Origin: Rhodococcus sp. OK302
GTDB lineage: Bacteria > Actinomycetota > Actinomycetes > Mycobacteriales > Mycobacteriaceae
DNA length: 64,000 bases
Direction: 5' to 3'
Assembly: GCF_002245895.1 (NCBI RefSeq)
Contig: NZ_NPJZ01000001.1
Location: 1,710,501-1,774,500 of the forward strand
Shown: piece by piece, positions 56,306-63,342 of the stretch
How the letters are laid out: the number at the start of each line of letters is the position of its first letter
Position numbering within the stretch: the stretch's first letter is position 1
The notes under the pieces: generated by a model
Seen by the model: the letters and a program-made list of their open reading frames with translations, nothing else
Told to the model about the DNA's origin: nothing
The model's database searches: none
Made by a program: the position numbers and the translations under genes

Positions 56306-56887
56306 TTGGACGCATCGGATTGGGACGAGCGGTACCGGGCTGTGACGGAGCCGTGGGGAATCGACCCCGCAGGAACCGTCGCCACGCGAGTGGCAGGCTT
56401 GAAACCCGGATCTGCGATCGACCTGGCTTGTGGCGACGGGCGCCATGCACGCTGGATGGCCCAGAATGGCTGGTCCGTCACGGGCGTCGACTATTCGTCA
56501 GTGGCGATAGACCTTGCGCGGTCGAGTGACGCCGAGAAGGGCGTCGACTGGAGGGTTGGCGACGCGACGTCGTGGAAGCCGGAGAGCAAAGTCGATCTGG
56601 TCCTGGTCAGTTTTCTGCACATGCCGCTGGCCGAGCTCGTTGACACGCTGGCTCGCGTCGGGGGATGGGTCGCTCCCGGCGGGCGAGTGGTGTACCTCGG
56701 CCATTCCATCGAGAACTATCACCGCGGGGTGGGGGGTCCGCCGGAACCGGAAATTCTGCCTGGCATTTCCGATCTGGCCCGCGCAGCCGAAAGCTCACGT
56801 GTGTATGCACTCGAACATGTGGTTCGCCCGCAAGACGGCGGGTTGGCAATCGATATTCTGCTCGAATTCGGGCCGTGGCAGGACTGA
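56306..56887 (+). CDS. SAM-dependent methyltransferase (class I)
   Basis: A 193-residue methyltransferase from TTG 56,306 (GAAGGG ribosome site). SAIDLACGDGRHARWMAQNGWSVTGVDYS is the SAM-binding motif I, followed by VDLVLVSFLHMPL (motif II/post II) and PGGRVVYLGH. It resembles TehB and thiopurine-type enzymes, which methylate small toxic anions or thiols; the substrate is open. A longer ATG start at 56,216 would overlap the operator region. It is divergent from mmpL. Confidence 0.75.
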   Translation: MDASDWDERYRAVTEPWGIDPAGTVATRVAGLKPGSAIDLACGDGRHARWMAQNGWSVTGVDYSSVAIDLARSSDAEKGVDWRVGDATSWKPESKVDLVLVSFLHMPLAELVDTLARVGGWVAPGGRVVYLGHSIENYHRGVGGPPEPEILPGISDLARAAESSRVYALEHVVRPQDGGLAIDILLEFGPWQD

Positions 56888-57122
56888 CCTACGGACCATT
56901 GGCCAGTTTTGGGTGAAACTGGTGCCCGATCAGTCCGGTTCCGCGTACCGTAACTTGTGACTACCGATTGGCTGTAACGGACGACGTGACAGGCGGTATC
57001 TACTTGCAGAGTGGAATGAATACAGACACGCGGACTGACACCGTCGATTCGGACCCACCAAAAGTGACCGGTGCGCTTGCTAGTCTGAGCGCACAAGAAA
57101 CGTACGTAAGAAGTGAGGCGAG

Positions 57123-57368
57123 ATGAGCACTAATCCTTTCGATGACGAAGACGGACGCTTCTACGTGTTGGTGAACGACGAGGACCAGCATTCGCTGTGG
57201 CCCACGTTCTCCGAGGTCCCCGCGGGCTGGCGTGTCGTATTCGGCGAAGACAGCCGAGCAGCGTGCCTCGAGTACGTAGAAAAGAACTGGACCGATATGC
57301 GTCCGAAGAGTCTGCGCGAAGCAATGGAAGCAGATCAAGCTGCTGCCGGGCGCACAACGGAGAGCTGA
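57123..57368 (+). CDS. MbtH-like protein
   Basis: An 81-residue MbtH protein: [57 protein letters not shown] holds the conserved N..Q.SLWP, P.GW and WTDMRP residues. These proteins activate adenylation domains of non-ribosomal peptide synthetases. No synthetase is adjacent, so it is an orphan, probably serving one or more elsewhere. Confidence 0.93.
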   Translation: MSTNPFDDEDGRFYVLVNDEDQHSLWPTFSEVPAGWRVVFGEDSRAACLEYVEKNWTDMRPKSLREAMEADQAAAGRTTES

Positions 57369-57384
57369 CCGCTCCGCACAACGA

Positions 57385-57420
57385 TCGAAGAGCTGGGCAC
57401 CTACCGGTGCCCAGCTCTTC
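57385..57420. terminator. Terminator between mbtH and the ThrE-like gene
   Basis: CGAAGAGCTGGGCACC (57,385-57,400) pairs perfectly with GGTGCCCAGCTCTTCG (57,405-57,420), four-base loop; convergent genes. Confidence 0.9.
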
Positions 57421-57434
57421 GTGTCTTACCGGGA

Positions 57435-58901
57435 CTATTTGCCGTTTGCCGGCAGGCGGCGTTTGCGCTTGAGGATCATCGGACGACGCAGTGAGTCCAC
57501 TCGAAGCAGGATGCGCGGGCGGCGGAGCGTACGGGCCACCCATTCACCGAGCGTGACGCCCGCAGCCAACGCGCAGCCGATGCCGAACGCGGACAACAGC
57601 GCCGTCAAGCCCACCACGACTTGATCGTCGAGTAGCGAGTACAGGCCTTTGTACAGCGCCAGACCAGGAAGCAGTGGAGTGATGCCGGCAACCGCTACGA
57701 CGAGCGGCGGTGTCAACGCCCGGCGGGCCATCAGACCGCCGGCGAGTCCGACGACGGTAGCGGCGATTGCCGCTGCGATCACAGGGCCGACATTGAGCGT
57801 CTGCACGAACACGGACACACCACTGCCCGCTGCACCGCCGAGGAATGCGGCCGTCAGGGCCCTCTTCTCCGCGTAGCAGGCCAGAGCATAGAACACGGAC
57901 GCGAAAGCGCCCGAGAACATCAGAACGGGCAGTTGAGTAATGGGGAGAGCTTCGACGTTGATCGGCGGCAGCGTCGAACCGAGCAATCCGGTGACTCGCA
58001 GCGAAATGGCAACACCGGCAATAATGCCGCCGGTCATCATCACGACCTCGAAGAAACGTGCAACCGCGGTGATAGGTGCGCCCATGATGGCGTCCTGCAC
58101 CGAGCCCACCAATGACAGCCCCGAGAGCAGAACCACGACCCCGGCCGCGATGACCAACGACGGTCTGATGGTGATGCCCAACTGTTCTTGGAAGGTATAG
58201 AGAGTGGCGGCCGGCGCAGCGGCGATCAAACCGCCCATCACCTGCTGAAAGAAGAACGGCAATCCGAAACGGTTCAGAACTCGATTGACGCGGTCGATCA
58301 CCATCGTCGTCAGGAATGCGACCGTGGCAACCAGGAGTCCGCCTCCGAGGAGTACGGACACCGATGCTGCCATCGCCGCCCATGCCAGAGTCGCGGTCCA
58401 GCGACTGTACGGATGCGGTGCGGTTGTGATCGCAGTCAGGGCGTCGTGCGCCTGTCCGGGGGTGATGGCTTCGCGTCGAATACGGCGGGTCAGACGATCC
58501 ACGGCAGCAAGACGAGTGAAGTCCATCGAGCGGTAATGCACGATTCGCATCGTGCTTGCCGGCGGCCGTGTCGGACCGCGATACGCGGACAGGACTATCG
58601 AGTTGTACGTGACATCGACATCGCATTGGGCCAGCCCGTACGTCGCTGCAATGAACTGGACTTGCTCGGCGGTATCCATGGCCGCAGTTCCGGATGCGAG
58701 GAGTACCTCACCGACCCGCACCGCCAGATCGAGGACTTCTGCGACGACGGCGTCGTCGGTCAGGTCGATCGGTTGTAGCGGTGCGGGTGCTGAGGTGACA
58801 GTGTCGACAGTTGCCTGGCGGTGCCCGGTCAATCGGGTAAGGGCTTCGGTGAGTTTGGACATCAGGGGCGGCGGGCTGCTCGCCGACTCCGGGGGGTGCA
58901 C
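57435..58901 (-). CDS. ThrE-type threonine/serine exporter family
   Basis: A 488-residue protein made of a cytoplasmic domain (VRVGEVLLASGTAAMDTAEQVQFIAATYGL) followed by about ten helices in two blocks, equal to a DUF1212-DUF3815 fusion as in Corynebacterium ThrE. ThrE exports L-threonine and L-serine by proton motive force. The start is either GTG 58,901 or MSKLTEAL at 58,862; a Ser/Pro-rich stretch separates them. Ends with a basic tail RKRRLPANGK. Confidence 0.85.
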   Translation of the reverse strand: MHPPESASSPPPLMSKLTEALTRLTGHRQATVDTVTSAPAPLQPIDLTDDAVVAEVLDLAVRVGEVLLASGTAAMDTAEQVQFIAATYGLAQCDVDVTYNSIVLSAYRGPTRPPASTMRIVHYRSMDFTRLAAVDRLTRRIRREAITPGQAHDALTAITTAPHPYSRWTATLAWAAMAASVSVLLGGGLLVATVAFLTTMVIDRVNRVLNRFGLPFFFQQVMGGLIAAAPAATLYTFQEQLGITIRPSLVIAAGVVVLLSGLSLVGSVQDAIMGAPITAVARFFEVVMMTGGIIAGVAISLRVTGLLGSTLPPINVEALPITQLPVLMFSGAFASVFYALACYAEKRALTAAFLGGAAGSGVSVFVQTLNVGPVIAAAIAATVVGLAGGLMARRALTPPLVVAVAGITPLLPGLALYKGLYSLLDDQVVVGLTALLSAFGIGCALAAGVTLGEWVARTLRRPRILLRVDSLRRPMILKRKRRLPANGK

Positions 58902-59000
58902 ATGGGGGCAACGGTATCTAATGTGACCCGGGCGCGGCCACTGAGATGGCTTGGATATGATGGCTCCGCAAAGTTAGTTCGCGGCGACGCATCTAATTTC

Positions 59001-59075
59001 GCCTCCTTAGCTCAGTGGTAGAGCACTCGCCTTGTAAGCGAAAGGTCGTCGGTTCAATCCCGACAGGAGGCTCCA
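59001..59075 (+). tRNA. tRNA-Thr (anticodon TGT)
   Basis: Acceptor stem GCCTCCT (59,001-59,007) with AGGAGGC (59,065-59,071), D-arm GCTCAGTGGTAGAGC, anticodon loop CTTGTAA giving TGT at 59,033-59,035, T-arm GTCGGTTCAATCCCGAC and genomic CCA at 59,073-59,075. The outer anticodon-stem pair is a C-A mismatch. Upstream TATGAT at 58,956-58,961 is a possible -10 box, though weakly placed. Confidence 0.93.
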
Positions 59076-59076
59076 C

Positions 59077-59122
59077 AAAAAGGGCATCTACCAGGCGACA
59101 AGCCAGGTGGGTGCCCTTTTTT
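59077..59122 (+). terminator. tRNA-Thr terminator
   Basis: AAAAAGGGCA...TGCCCTTTTTT hairpin directly after the tRNA with a six-T run at 59,117-59,122. Confidence 0.85.
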
Positions 59123-59129
59123 GTTGTCA

Positions 59130-59290
59130 CTACCCGGCGTCATTGTCACGAAATGTCACAAGTGCTTGCAAACTCGCCGCAGCGGCTTTCAATGCATCGT
59201 CTGCGAATGCATGTACGTGCGCCCGGTGAAGGTGCTATCACTGTGTCCGAGCCACGCTGAGATACCAGCGATCGGAACGGCGCCCCGGTG
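59130..59290 (-). pseudogene. Tyrosine integrase C-terminal remnant
   Basis: On the minus strand, PIAGISAWLGHSDSTFTGRTYMHSQ reproduces the C-terminal catalytic region of phage/ICE tyrosine integrases (WLGHSD and the catalytic Tyr). The frame stops after MHSQTMH, but one inserted base restores DDALKAAAASLQALVTFRDNDAG, the expected end. A one-base deletion and loss of the whole N-terminal part make it non-functional. Its position 55 bp after tRNA-Thr fits an old tRNA-integrated element. The 5' limit is approximate. Confidence 0.75.
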
Positions 59291-59294
59291 GGCA

Positions 59295-59789
59295 TCAGAA
59301 CCGCACGGTGAACACCACGTGCCGATCGTCGCCGGCCGCGCGCTGGAAAAAGTCAACCACTTCCTGCAACCAAACCCAGGCGTACGTGCGCTCGTCCACG
59401 CCGTACTCGGGGTTGCGATCGTCGAGCGGCATCGCGTCATAGCGTGCGCCGAACTCGAATTCGGTGATTCCCGCCAGGTACGAGGCGACTTCGGCGACCC
59501 GATCGGGCGCCATATAGGTAATCAGTTGGTCGTCGGTGTCCGTGTTGAGGTCCTCGTCCCCCAAGATCACGCCACATGCCGGCCAGTTCTCGGGCGCGCG
59601 CTGGTACCCGCTATTGGAGAGCGAGCACAGGATCGCGTCCCACGCCTTGTCCGTGTCGCACGAGAACTCGGAGCGCCCCGTCTCCTCGATGTCCTCGACC
59701 ACCGCGTCGAGTCTGTCGTCATCGCCACGCGCGTCAAGAAGTTCCGCTGCCACGCGGTCTGACAGCGCGAAATGCACCCCAAGTTCCAT
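59295..59789 (-). CDS. DUF1877 (YfbM-like) protein
   Basis: A 164-residue protein: MELGVHFALSDRVAAELLDA, CDTDKAWDAILCSL, ACGVILGDED, ITYMAPDRVAEVASYLAGI and AWVWLQEVVDFFQRAAGDD follow the E. coli YfbM pattern. DUF1877 proteins have no proven activity. It borders the integrase remnant and could be cargo of that element. Confidence 0.75.
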   Translation of the reverse strand: MELGVHFALSDRVAAELLDARGDDDRLDAVVEDIEETGRSEFSCDTDKAWDAILCSLSNSGYQRAPENWPACGVILGDEDLNTDTDDQLITYMAPDRVAEVASYLAGITEFEFGARYDAMPLDDRNPEYGVDERTYAWVWLQEVVDFFQRAAGDDRHVVFTVRF

Positions 59790-59906
59790 GGCGTGATGCT
59801 AGCGGTTATCCCCACCGGGTTTCTCAGGGCTATCACCCGATACTGCTACGACAGGACCTCACACTTTCACCGGCTCGAAGGTTCGGATTGCATAGTGAAT
59901 AGTGAA

Positions 59907-59938
59907 AGGCCGCCGGTTGCCTGAGCACCCGACGGCCT
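59907..59938 (-). terminator. Hairpin after the GAF-ANTAR gene
   Basis: AGGCCGCCGG (59,907-59,916) pairs with CCGACGGCCT (59,929-59,938), one mismatch and a 12-base loop, between the ANTAR and DUF1877 genes. Nothing else is seen in that 186-bp gap. Confidence 0.5.
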
Positions 59939-59975
59939 GTCTGAACCCTCTGGAAGGAATGGTTCGGCTCCGACT

Positions 59976-60779
59976 CTAGTTGTCGGCCGATCGAGAGTCG
60001 CGGATTTCGGTCCCGGCGTGGCCCGCGCCGACAGTTGCGGCGATGTGCTGCTGTGCGATGACGCGAAGTTTGATGTTGCTCTTCTGCGACTCCTGAATGA
60101 GGATCGAGAAGGCATGCTCGGCATCGACGTGTCGAGTGCCCATGATGATGCCCTTGGCCTGATCTATGATTCCGCGGGATTCGAGGGCGAGATCGAGGTC
60201 CTTCGCGCGTGTGTGAGCCAGGTACAGACGCTGTGAACTGTGGAGGGCGTAGGCCGCGGTGAGAGCGAAGAGTTGGATCAGTGCGACATCGGTTCCGGTG
60301 AATCCACGGTTGTCGCGGCTGTACAGGTTCAATGTTCGGAGGGGTCCGCCATGGCCGGGTAGCGGCACTGACAGGAAGCTCGATATCCCAAAAGTTTTTG
60401 CTGCGCTGAAAAATTGGGGCCACCGACTGCAGGCTTCGTCGGAATGTGCATGTACGACAGACATCGAGTTCGCGGATACCAGGGCGGGCCCAGTGCGGAG
60501 TTTGAACTGAATTAGGTCGACGGTATGGACGAGGCGATCGGTGGCGGCGAGGGTGTGGTGAACGGAATCGGATTCGGCGACGGTGATGCCGGCCATGTGC
60601 GCGTCGTCGACAAGGTCGACAGCGTGTTTGCAGAGTTGGTCGAGGAAGTGGGTGGGGGGATCGAGTTGCGAATACAGTGACCGCAATGCTTCGGACGTGG
60701 CATCCAACTTGGATGATGAAGCGAAATGTCTTGTGCTGGAAGCTGTCCCGATGTTTCGATCGGGGTCCTGAGGCGTCAT
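59976..60779 (-). CDS. GAF-ANTAR RNA-binding antiterminator regulator
   Basis: A 267-residue protein: GAF domain (residues about 20-175; GPALVSANSMSVVHAHSDE, LSVPLPGHGGPLRTLNLYSRDNRGFT) and a C-terminal ANTAR domain with ALESRGIIDQAKGIIMGTRHVDAEHAF. ANTAR proteins bind paired hexaloop hairpins in nascent RNA to prevent termination. The start at MTPQDPDRN is preferred; longer starts lack a ribosome site. The signal sensed by the GAF domain is unknown. Confidence 0.88.
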   Translation of the reverse strand: MTPQDPDRNIGTASSTRHFASSSKLDATSEALRSLYSQLDPPTHFLDQLCKHAVDLVDDAHMAGITVAESDSVHHTLAATDRLVHTVDLIQFKLRTGPALVSANSMSVVHAHSDEACSRWPQFFSAAKTFGISSFLSVPLPGHGGPLRTLNLYSRDNRGFTGTDVALIQLFALTAAYALHSSQRLYLAHTRAKDLDLALESRGIIDQAKGIIMGTRHVDAEHAFSILIQESQKSNIKLRVIAQQHIAATVGAGHAGTEIRDSRSADN

Positions 60780-61131
60780 TGACTGGCTCACCCTTCCTTT
60801 TGTCCCGGCATGTGCGGGCCATTTGTCCATTGTGCACTAAAATAGCTGCCGTGCGGTATGTTCTTCGCGGTTGGGGTGGATTGCGGCCGAATCGGTTCCT
60901 ACTGTTATAGATCCTCGGCGCTGTATCGCAATTGTTATGTTTGACTTCGAATCAAAATGGGTAGACACGTCAGTTGTGTTAAATCTGTTGGGCTGCAACA
61001 TATGGCGAGCAAAGATGTGACTGTGGTGCAAGATTCTCAGCAACTGCACGAACGTCGCCGATATGGCCTATTCTCAGCGCCAGCGCACAATCTTGTACGT
61101 CTAACCCGAAGACAGTAAAGGGGATACGACA
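60780..61131. other. 352-bp intergenic region before the micropeptide gene
   Basis: This stretch is more AT-rich than its surroundings and carries no supported gene. A TATTCT at about 61,070-61,076 may be a -10 box. An AAAGGGG ribosome site lies at 61,117-61,123. No convincing pair of ANTAR-type hexaloop hairpins was found by eye. Confidence 0.4.
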
Positions 61132-61242
61132 ATGAACGGATTAATTGCCGCTCTGAACAGTGGTTTCACGCTCGGCCTCGCGAACACGATCCTGACTTTC
61201 GGTGGAATCATCATCAATCTCAATATCGTGATCAACAACTGA
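61132..61242 (+). CDS. 36-residue hydrophobic peptide of unknown function
   Basis: ATG at 61,132 follows an AAAGGGG site nine bases away and reads MNGLIAALNSGFTLGLANTI then LTFGGIIINLNIVINN and stop. It is strongly hydrophobic with regular Asn and no charged residues, so it may sit in the membrane or aggregate. It has no signal peptide cut. Its stop is 18 bp from the stop of the repeat protein on the other strand. I do not recognise a family. Confidence 0.6.
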   Translation: MNGLIAALNSGFTLGLANTILTFGGIIINLNIVINN

Positions 61243-61260
61243 TCTCACGGGTCGGATCTG

Positions 61261-62076
61261 TTATGCGGACTCGATTGGCAGGTCGGTTCCCGGGCGTTCA
61301 CTCTTTCCCTTGAGCCACCGATTGGGGAGTTTGCCGGCGAGCTCTCCGAGGGGACCGACTGCCGCGCTGAGTATTTCGACGGTTTCCTGAAGTATTTCGA
61401 TGCTTGCACTCATGCGTTCGAGGTTGGGTGCCAATGAGGTCAAGGTGTCGGAGAGTGCAACGATCTGGTCGAGAGGGCCGCCTTCGGCGATGAGTCGTTC
61501 GAATGCGCCGTTCTCGGCGAGCAGTGTTTCGAGGATTCCGTTTTCTGCGAGTGCACGATCGATGACGCCGTTCTTGGCCGTCAATCGTTCGACTGCGCCG
61601 TCTTGTGCAGTCAGTCTCTCGAGCGGTCCGTCTTCGGCCATCATTCGATCGAGGAGTCCGCCCGGTGCGAGAAGGCGATCCAACGCGCCGTCCTCGGCAA
61701 GTACACGATCCAGTGGGCCACCCGGTGCGAGAAGACGTTCGAGCGGACCGCCGGGTGCGAGAAGGCGTTCGAGTGTGCCGTCGGGAGCGGTCAACTTGTC
61801 GACCGGACCGCCGGGTGCCAAGAGTCTGTCGAGCGGTCCGCCGGCGGCGAGAGCCTGACCGATCGGGCGATCATCCGCAGTCAGCGAGGACAGTTGCTGA
61901 ATCATCTGCAAGGGGCCGCGGGGATTGGCCAGGGACGCTGCGCCGACGGTGGCCGCGCCGGGGTTGGTGACGACCATCCGCAGCGTTGTCACCGTAAGTT
62001 CGGCAATACCCAGGCTAATTTTTGTAGCAGCGATACCCGCCCGTAACGGGAGCTTGAGTATCTCGGCCAGGTTCAT
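61261..62076 (-). CDS. Decapeptide-repeat protein of unknown function
   Basis: A 271-residue protein. Residues 1-78 are hydrophobic/helical (MNLAEILKLPLRAGIAATKI, ITLRMVVTNPGAATVGAASL-like), then thirteen tandem ten-residue repeats with consensus GGPLDRLLAP occupy residues about 79-208. The C-terminal 60 residues form a helical domain (LERMSASIEILQETVEILSAAVGPLGELAGKLP) with a basic GKSER tail. The repeats would give a regular rod or solenoid. No family is recognised. Confidence 0.7.
   Translation of the reverse strand: MNLAEILKLPLRAGIAATKISLGIAELTVTTLRMVVTNPGAATVGAASLANPRGPLQMIQQLSSLTADDRPIGQALAAGGPLDRLLAPGGPVDKLTAPDGTLERLLAPGGPLERLLAPGGPLDRVLAEDGALDRLLAPGGLLDRMMAEDGPLERLTAQDGAVERLTAKNGVIDRALAENGILETLLAENGAFERLIAEGGPLDQIVALSDTLTSLAPNLERMSASIEILQETVEILSAAVGPLGELAGKLPNRWLKGKSERPGTDLPIESA
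61453..61842 (-). repeat. Thirteen 30-bp coding repeats
   Basis: The decapeptide units (GGPLDRLLAP, DGTLERLLAP, DGALDRLLAP, NGVIDRALAE and so on) are encoded by diverging 30-bp repeats. Drift increases towards the 3' end of the gene, so this is an old array and not a CRISPR. Confidence 0.9.
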
Positions 62077-62112
62077 AGATTAACTGTAACCGGTAACACA
62101 CAAATACTGGAG

Positions 62113-62427
62113 CTAGTGCAGAACCTTCAGTCCGACCACTGCGCCGATGATGACGAGGATCAACAGAACCTTCATGATCGAGGACGATTCGGTGCCGGTC
62201 AGCATGGCGTAGCCGACGGTCAATGAGGCACCGATGCCGACCCAGACGGCGTACGCCGTGCCGATCGGCAGCGTGCGCATGGCATATGCGAGTCCGGCCA
62301 TGCTGACGATGAGGCCCAGGACAAACACCACAGTGGGTGCAAGCTTGCTGAATCCTTCGGACTTTCCCAGTGCGGTCGCCCACACAGCTTCGAACAAACC
62401 GGAAATGACGAGAACGATCCAAGCCAT
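62113..62427 (-). CDS. SMR-family guanidinium exporter (Gdx/SugE-like)
   Basis: A 104-residue four-helix transporter. Glu13 in VISGLFEAVWATALGKSEG is the coupling residue, and GTAYAVWVGIGASLTVGYAM is the conserved SMR helix. The upstream guanidine-III riboswitch identifies guanidinium as the likely substrate: Gdx proteins exchange guanidinium for two protons as dual-topology homodimers. Start at 62,427, downstream of a GAGGAG site. Confidence 0.88.
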   Translation of the reverse strand: MAWIVLVISGLFEAVWATALGKSEGFSKLAPTVVFVLGLIVSMAGLAYAMRTLPIGTAYAVWVGIGASLTVGYAMLTGTESSSIMKVLLILVIIGAVVGLKVLH

Positions 62428-62445
62428 GACAAAAACAACTCCTCG

Positions 62446-62486
62446 GCACCGTCTTGTCGCTGGCCGGGTACGGTGCGCTCGTCCGG
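62446..62486 (-). ncRNA. Guanidine-III (ykkC-III) riboswitch
   Basis: The 41-nt minus-strand leader begins CCGGACGAGCGCACCGTACC, continues through CCGGCCAGCGACAAGACGGTGC and ends just before the GAGGAG ribosome site. Pseudoknot pairing CCGG..CCGG and GCACCG..CGGTGC and the conserved GACGAG and ACAAGACGG agree with the Thermobifida fusca guanidine-III aptamer, including length. It controls the SMR gene. Confidence 0.92.
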
Positions 62487-62634
62487 ATGTCATTCTCGAC
62501 GTACTTCACGATAGCAACCGATCATGCGATATTTGTCTAACTTTGTGGTCAGATCGGTCACCGCGAACGTCGCTCACAGGAATCTCCCAGGGAATGCACA
62601 GTGTGAATCCAGAGGGAGGGGAGAAGATGAACTT

Positions 62635-63342
62635 GTGACTGACAAGAGCGTTGAAGCCCGAATCCTCGTTGTCGACGATGAGCCCACCATTGTGGAGTTG
62701 CTCTCCGTGAGCCTCCGCTTTCAAGGATTCGAGGTAGCCACCGCATCGGGTGGCGCCGAGGGGCTCGACGTGGCGCGCGGGTTCCGCCCCGACGCCATAA
62801 TTCTGGACGTGATGATGCCGGGAATGGACGGCTTCGGTCTGCTCCGCCGCCTACGCGCGGACGGCGTCGACGCCCCGGTTCTCTTTCTCACGGCGAAGGA
62901 CGCACTCGATGACAAGATCACCGGACTCACTCTCGGCGCCGACGACTATGTGACCAAGCCTTTCAGTCTCGAAGAGGTAGTGACCAGACTGCGGGTAATC
63001 CTGCGCCGGGCGGGGCGCGGCGTCGCGCCGGAACAGTCGGCTCGGGTGAAATTTGCAGACATCGAACTCGACGACGATACGCGCGAGGTGTGGAAGGGCG
63101 GCGAACTTGTGTCGCTCTCGCCGACCGAGTTCACGCTGCTGCGGTACTTCATGGTCAATGCCGGAACGGTACTGAGCAAGCCGCGCATCCTCGATCACGT
63201 CTGGAACTACGACTTCGGCGGTGAGGTCGGGGTGGTCGAGTCTTACGTTTCCTACCTACGACGAAAAGTCGACACCGGCGAGACTCCGTTGATTCATACC
63301 TTGCGCGGCGTCGGTTACGTGATGCGCGAACCCAGGCAATGA
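62635..63342 (+). CDS. OmpR-family response regulator, TrcR-like
   Basis: A 235-residue regulator: receiver domain with ARILVVDDEPTIVELLSVSL (acid pocket), phospho-Asp in AIILDVMMPGMDG, Lys in DDYVTKPFS; then a winged helix (FTLLRYFMVNAGTVLSKPRI, VVESYVSYLRRKVD). Extent and wording are very close to M. tuberculosis TrcR. GTG at 62,635 lies 13 bases after GGAGGGG. It is translationally coupled to the kinase gene. Confidence 0.9.
   Translation: MTDKSVEARILVVDDEPTIVELLSVSLRFQGFEVATASGGAEGLDVARGFRPDAIILDVMMPGMDGFGLLRRLRADGVDAPVLFLTAKDALDDKITGLTLGADDYVTKPFSLEEVVTRLRVILRRAGRGVAPEQSARVKFADIELDDDTREVWKGGELVSLSPTEFTLLRYFMVNAGTVLSKPRILDHVWNYDFGGEVGVVESYVSYLRRKVDTGETPLIHTLRGVGYVMREPRQ

Noticed and set aside
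59130..59789. Intact prophage or integrative element
   Set aside because: Only an integrase tail and one DUF1877 gene are present; no structural, replication or transfer genes were found.
59833..60837. 334-residue frame overlapping the GAF-ANTAR gene
   Set aside because: Low-complexity Arg/His/Pro translation in another frame of a gene with clear GAF and ANTAR domains.
60780..61131. ANTAR target hairpins near the ANTAR gene
   Set aside because: No two stems with six-base loops of the A1/G4 type could be found by eye.
61453..61842. CRISPR-like regular repeats
   Set aside because: The 30-bp units are contiguous, diverging and in frame, with no spacers; they encode protein repeats.
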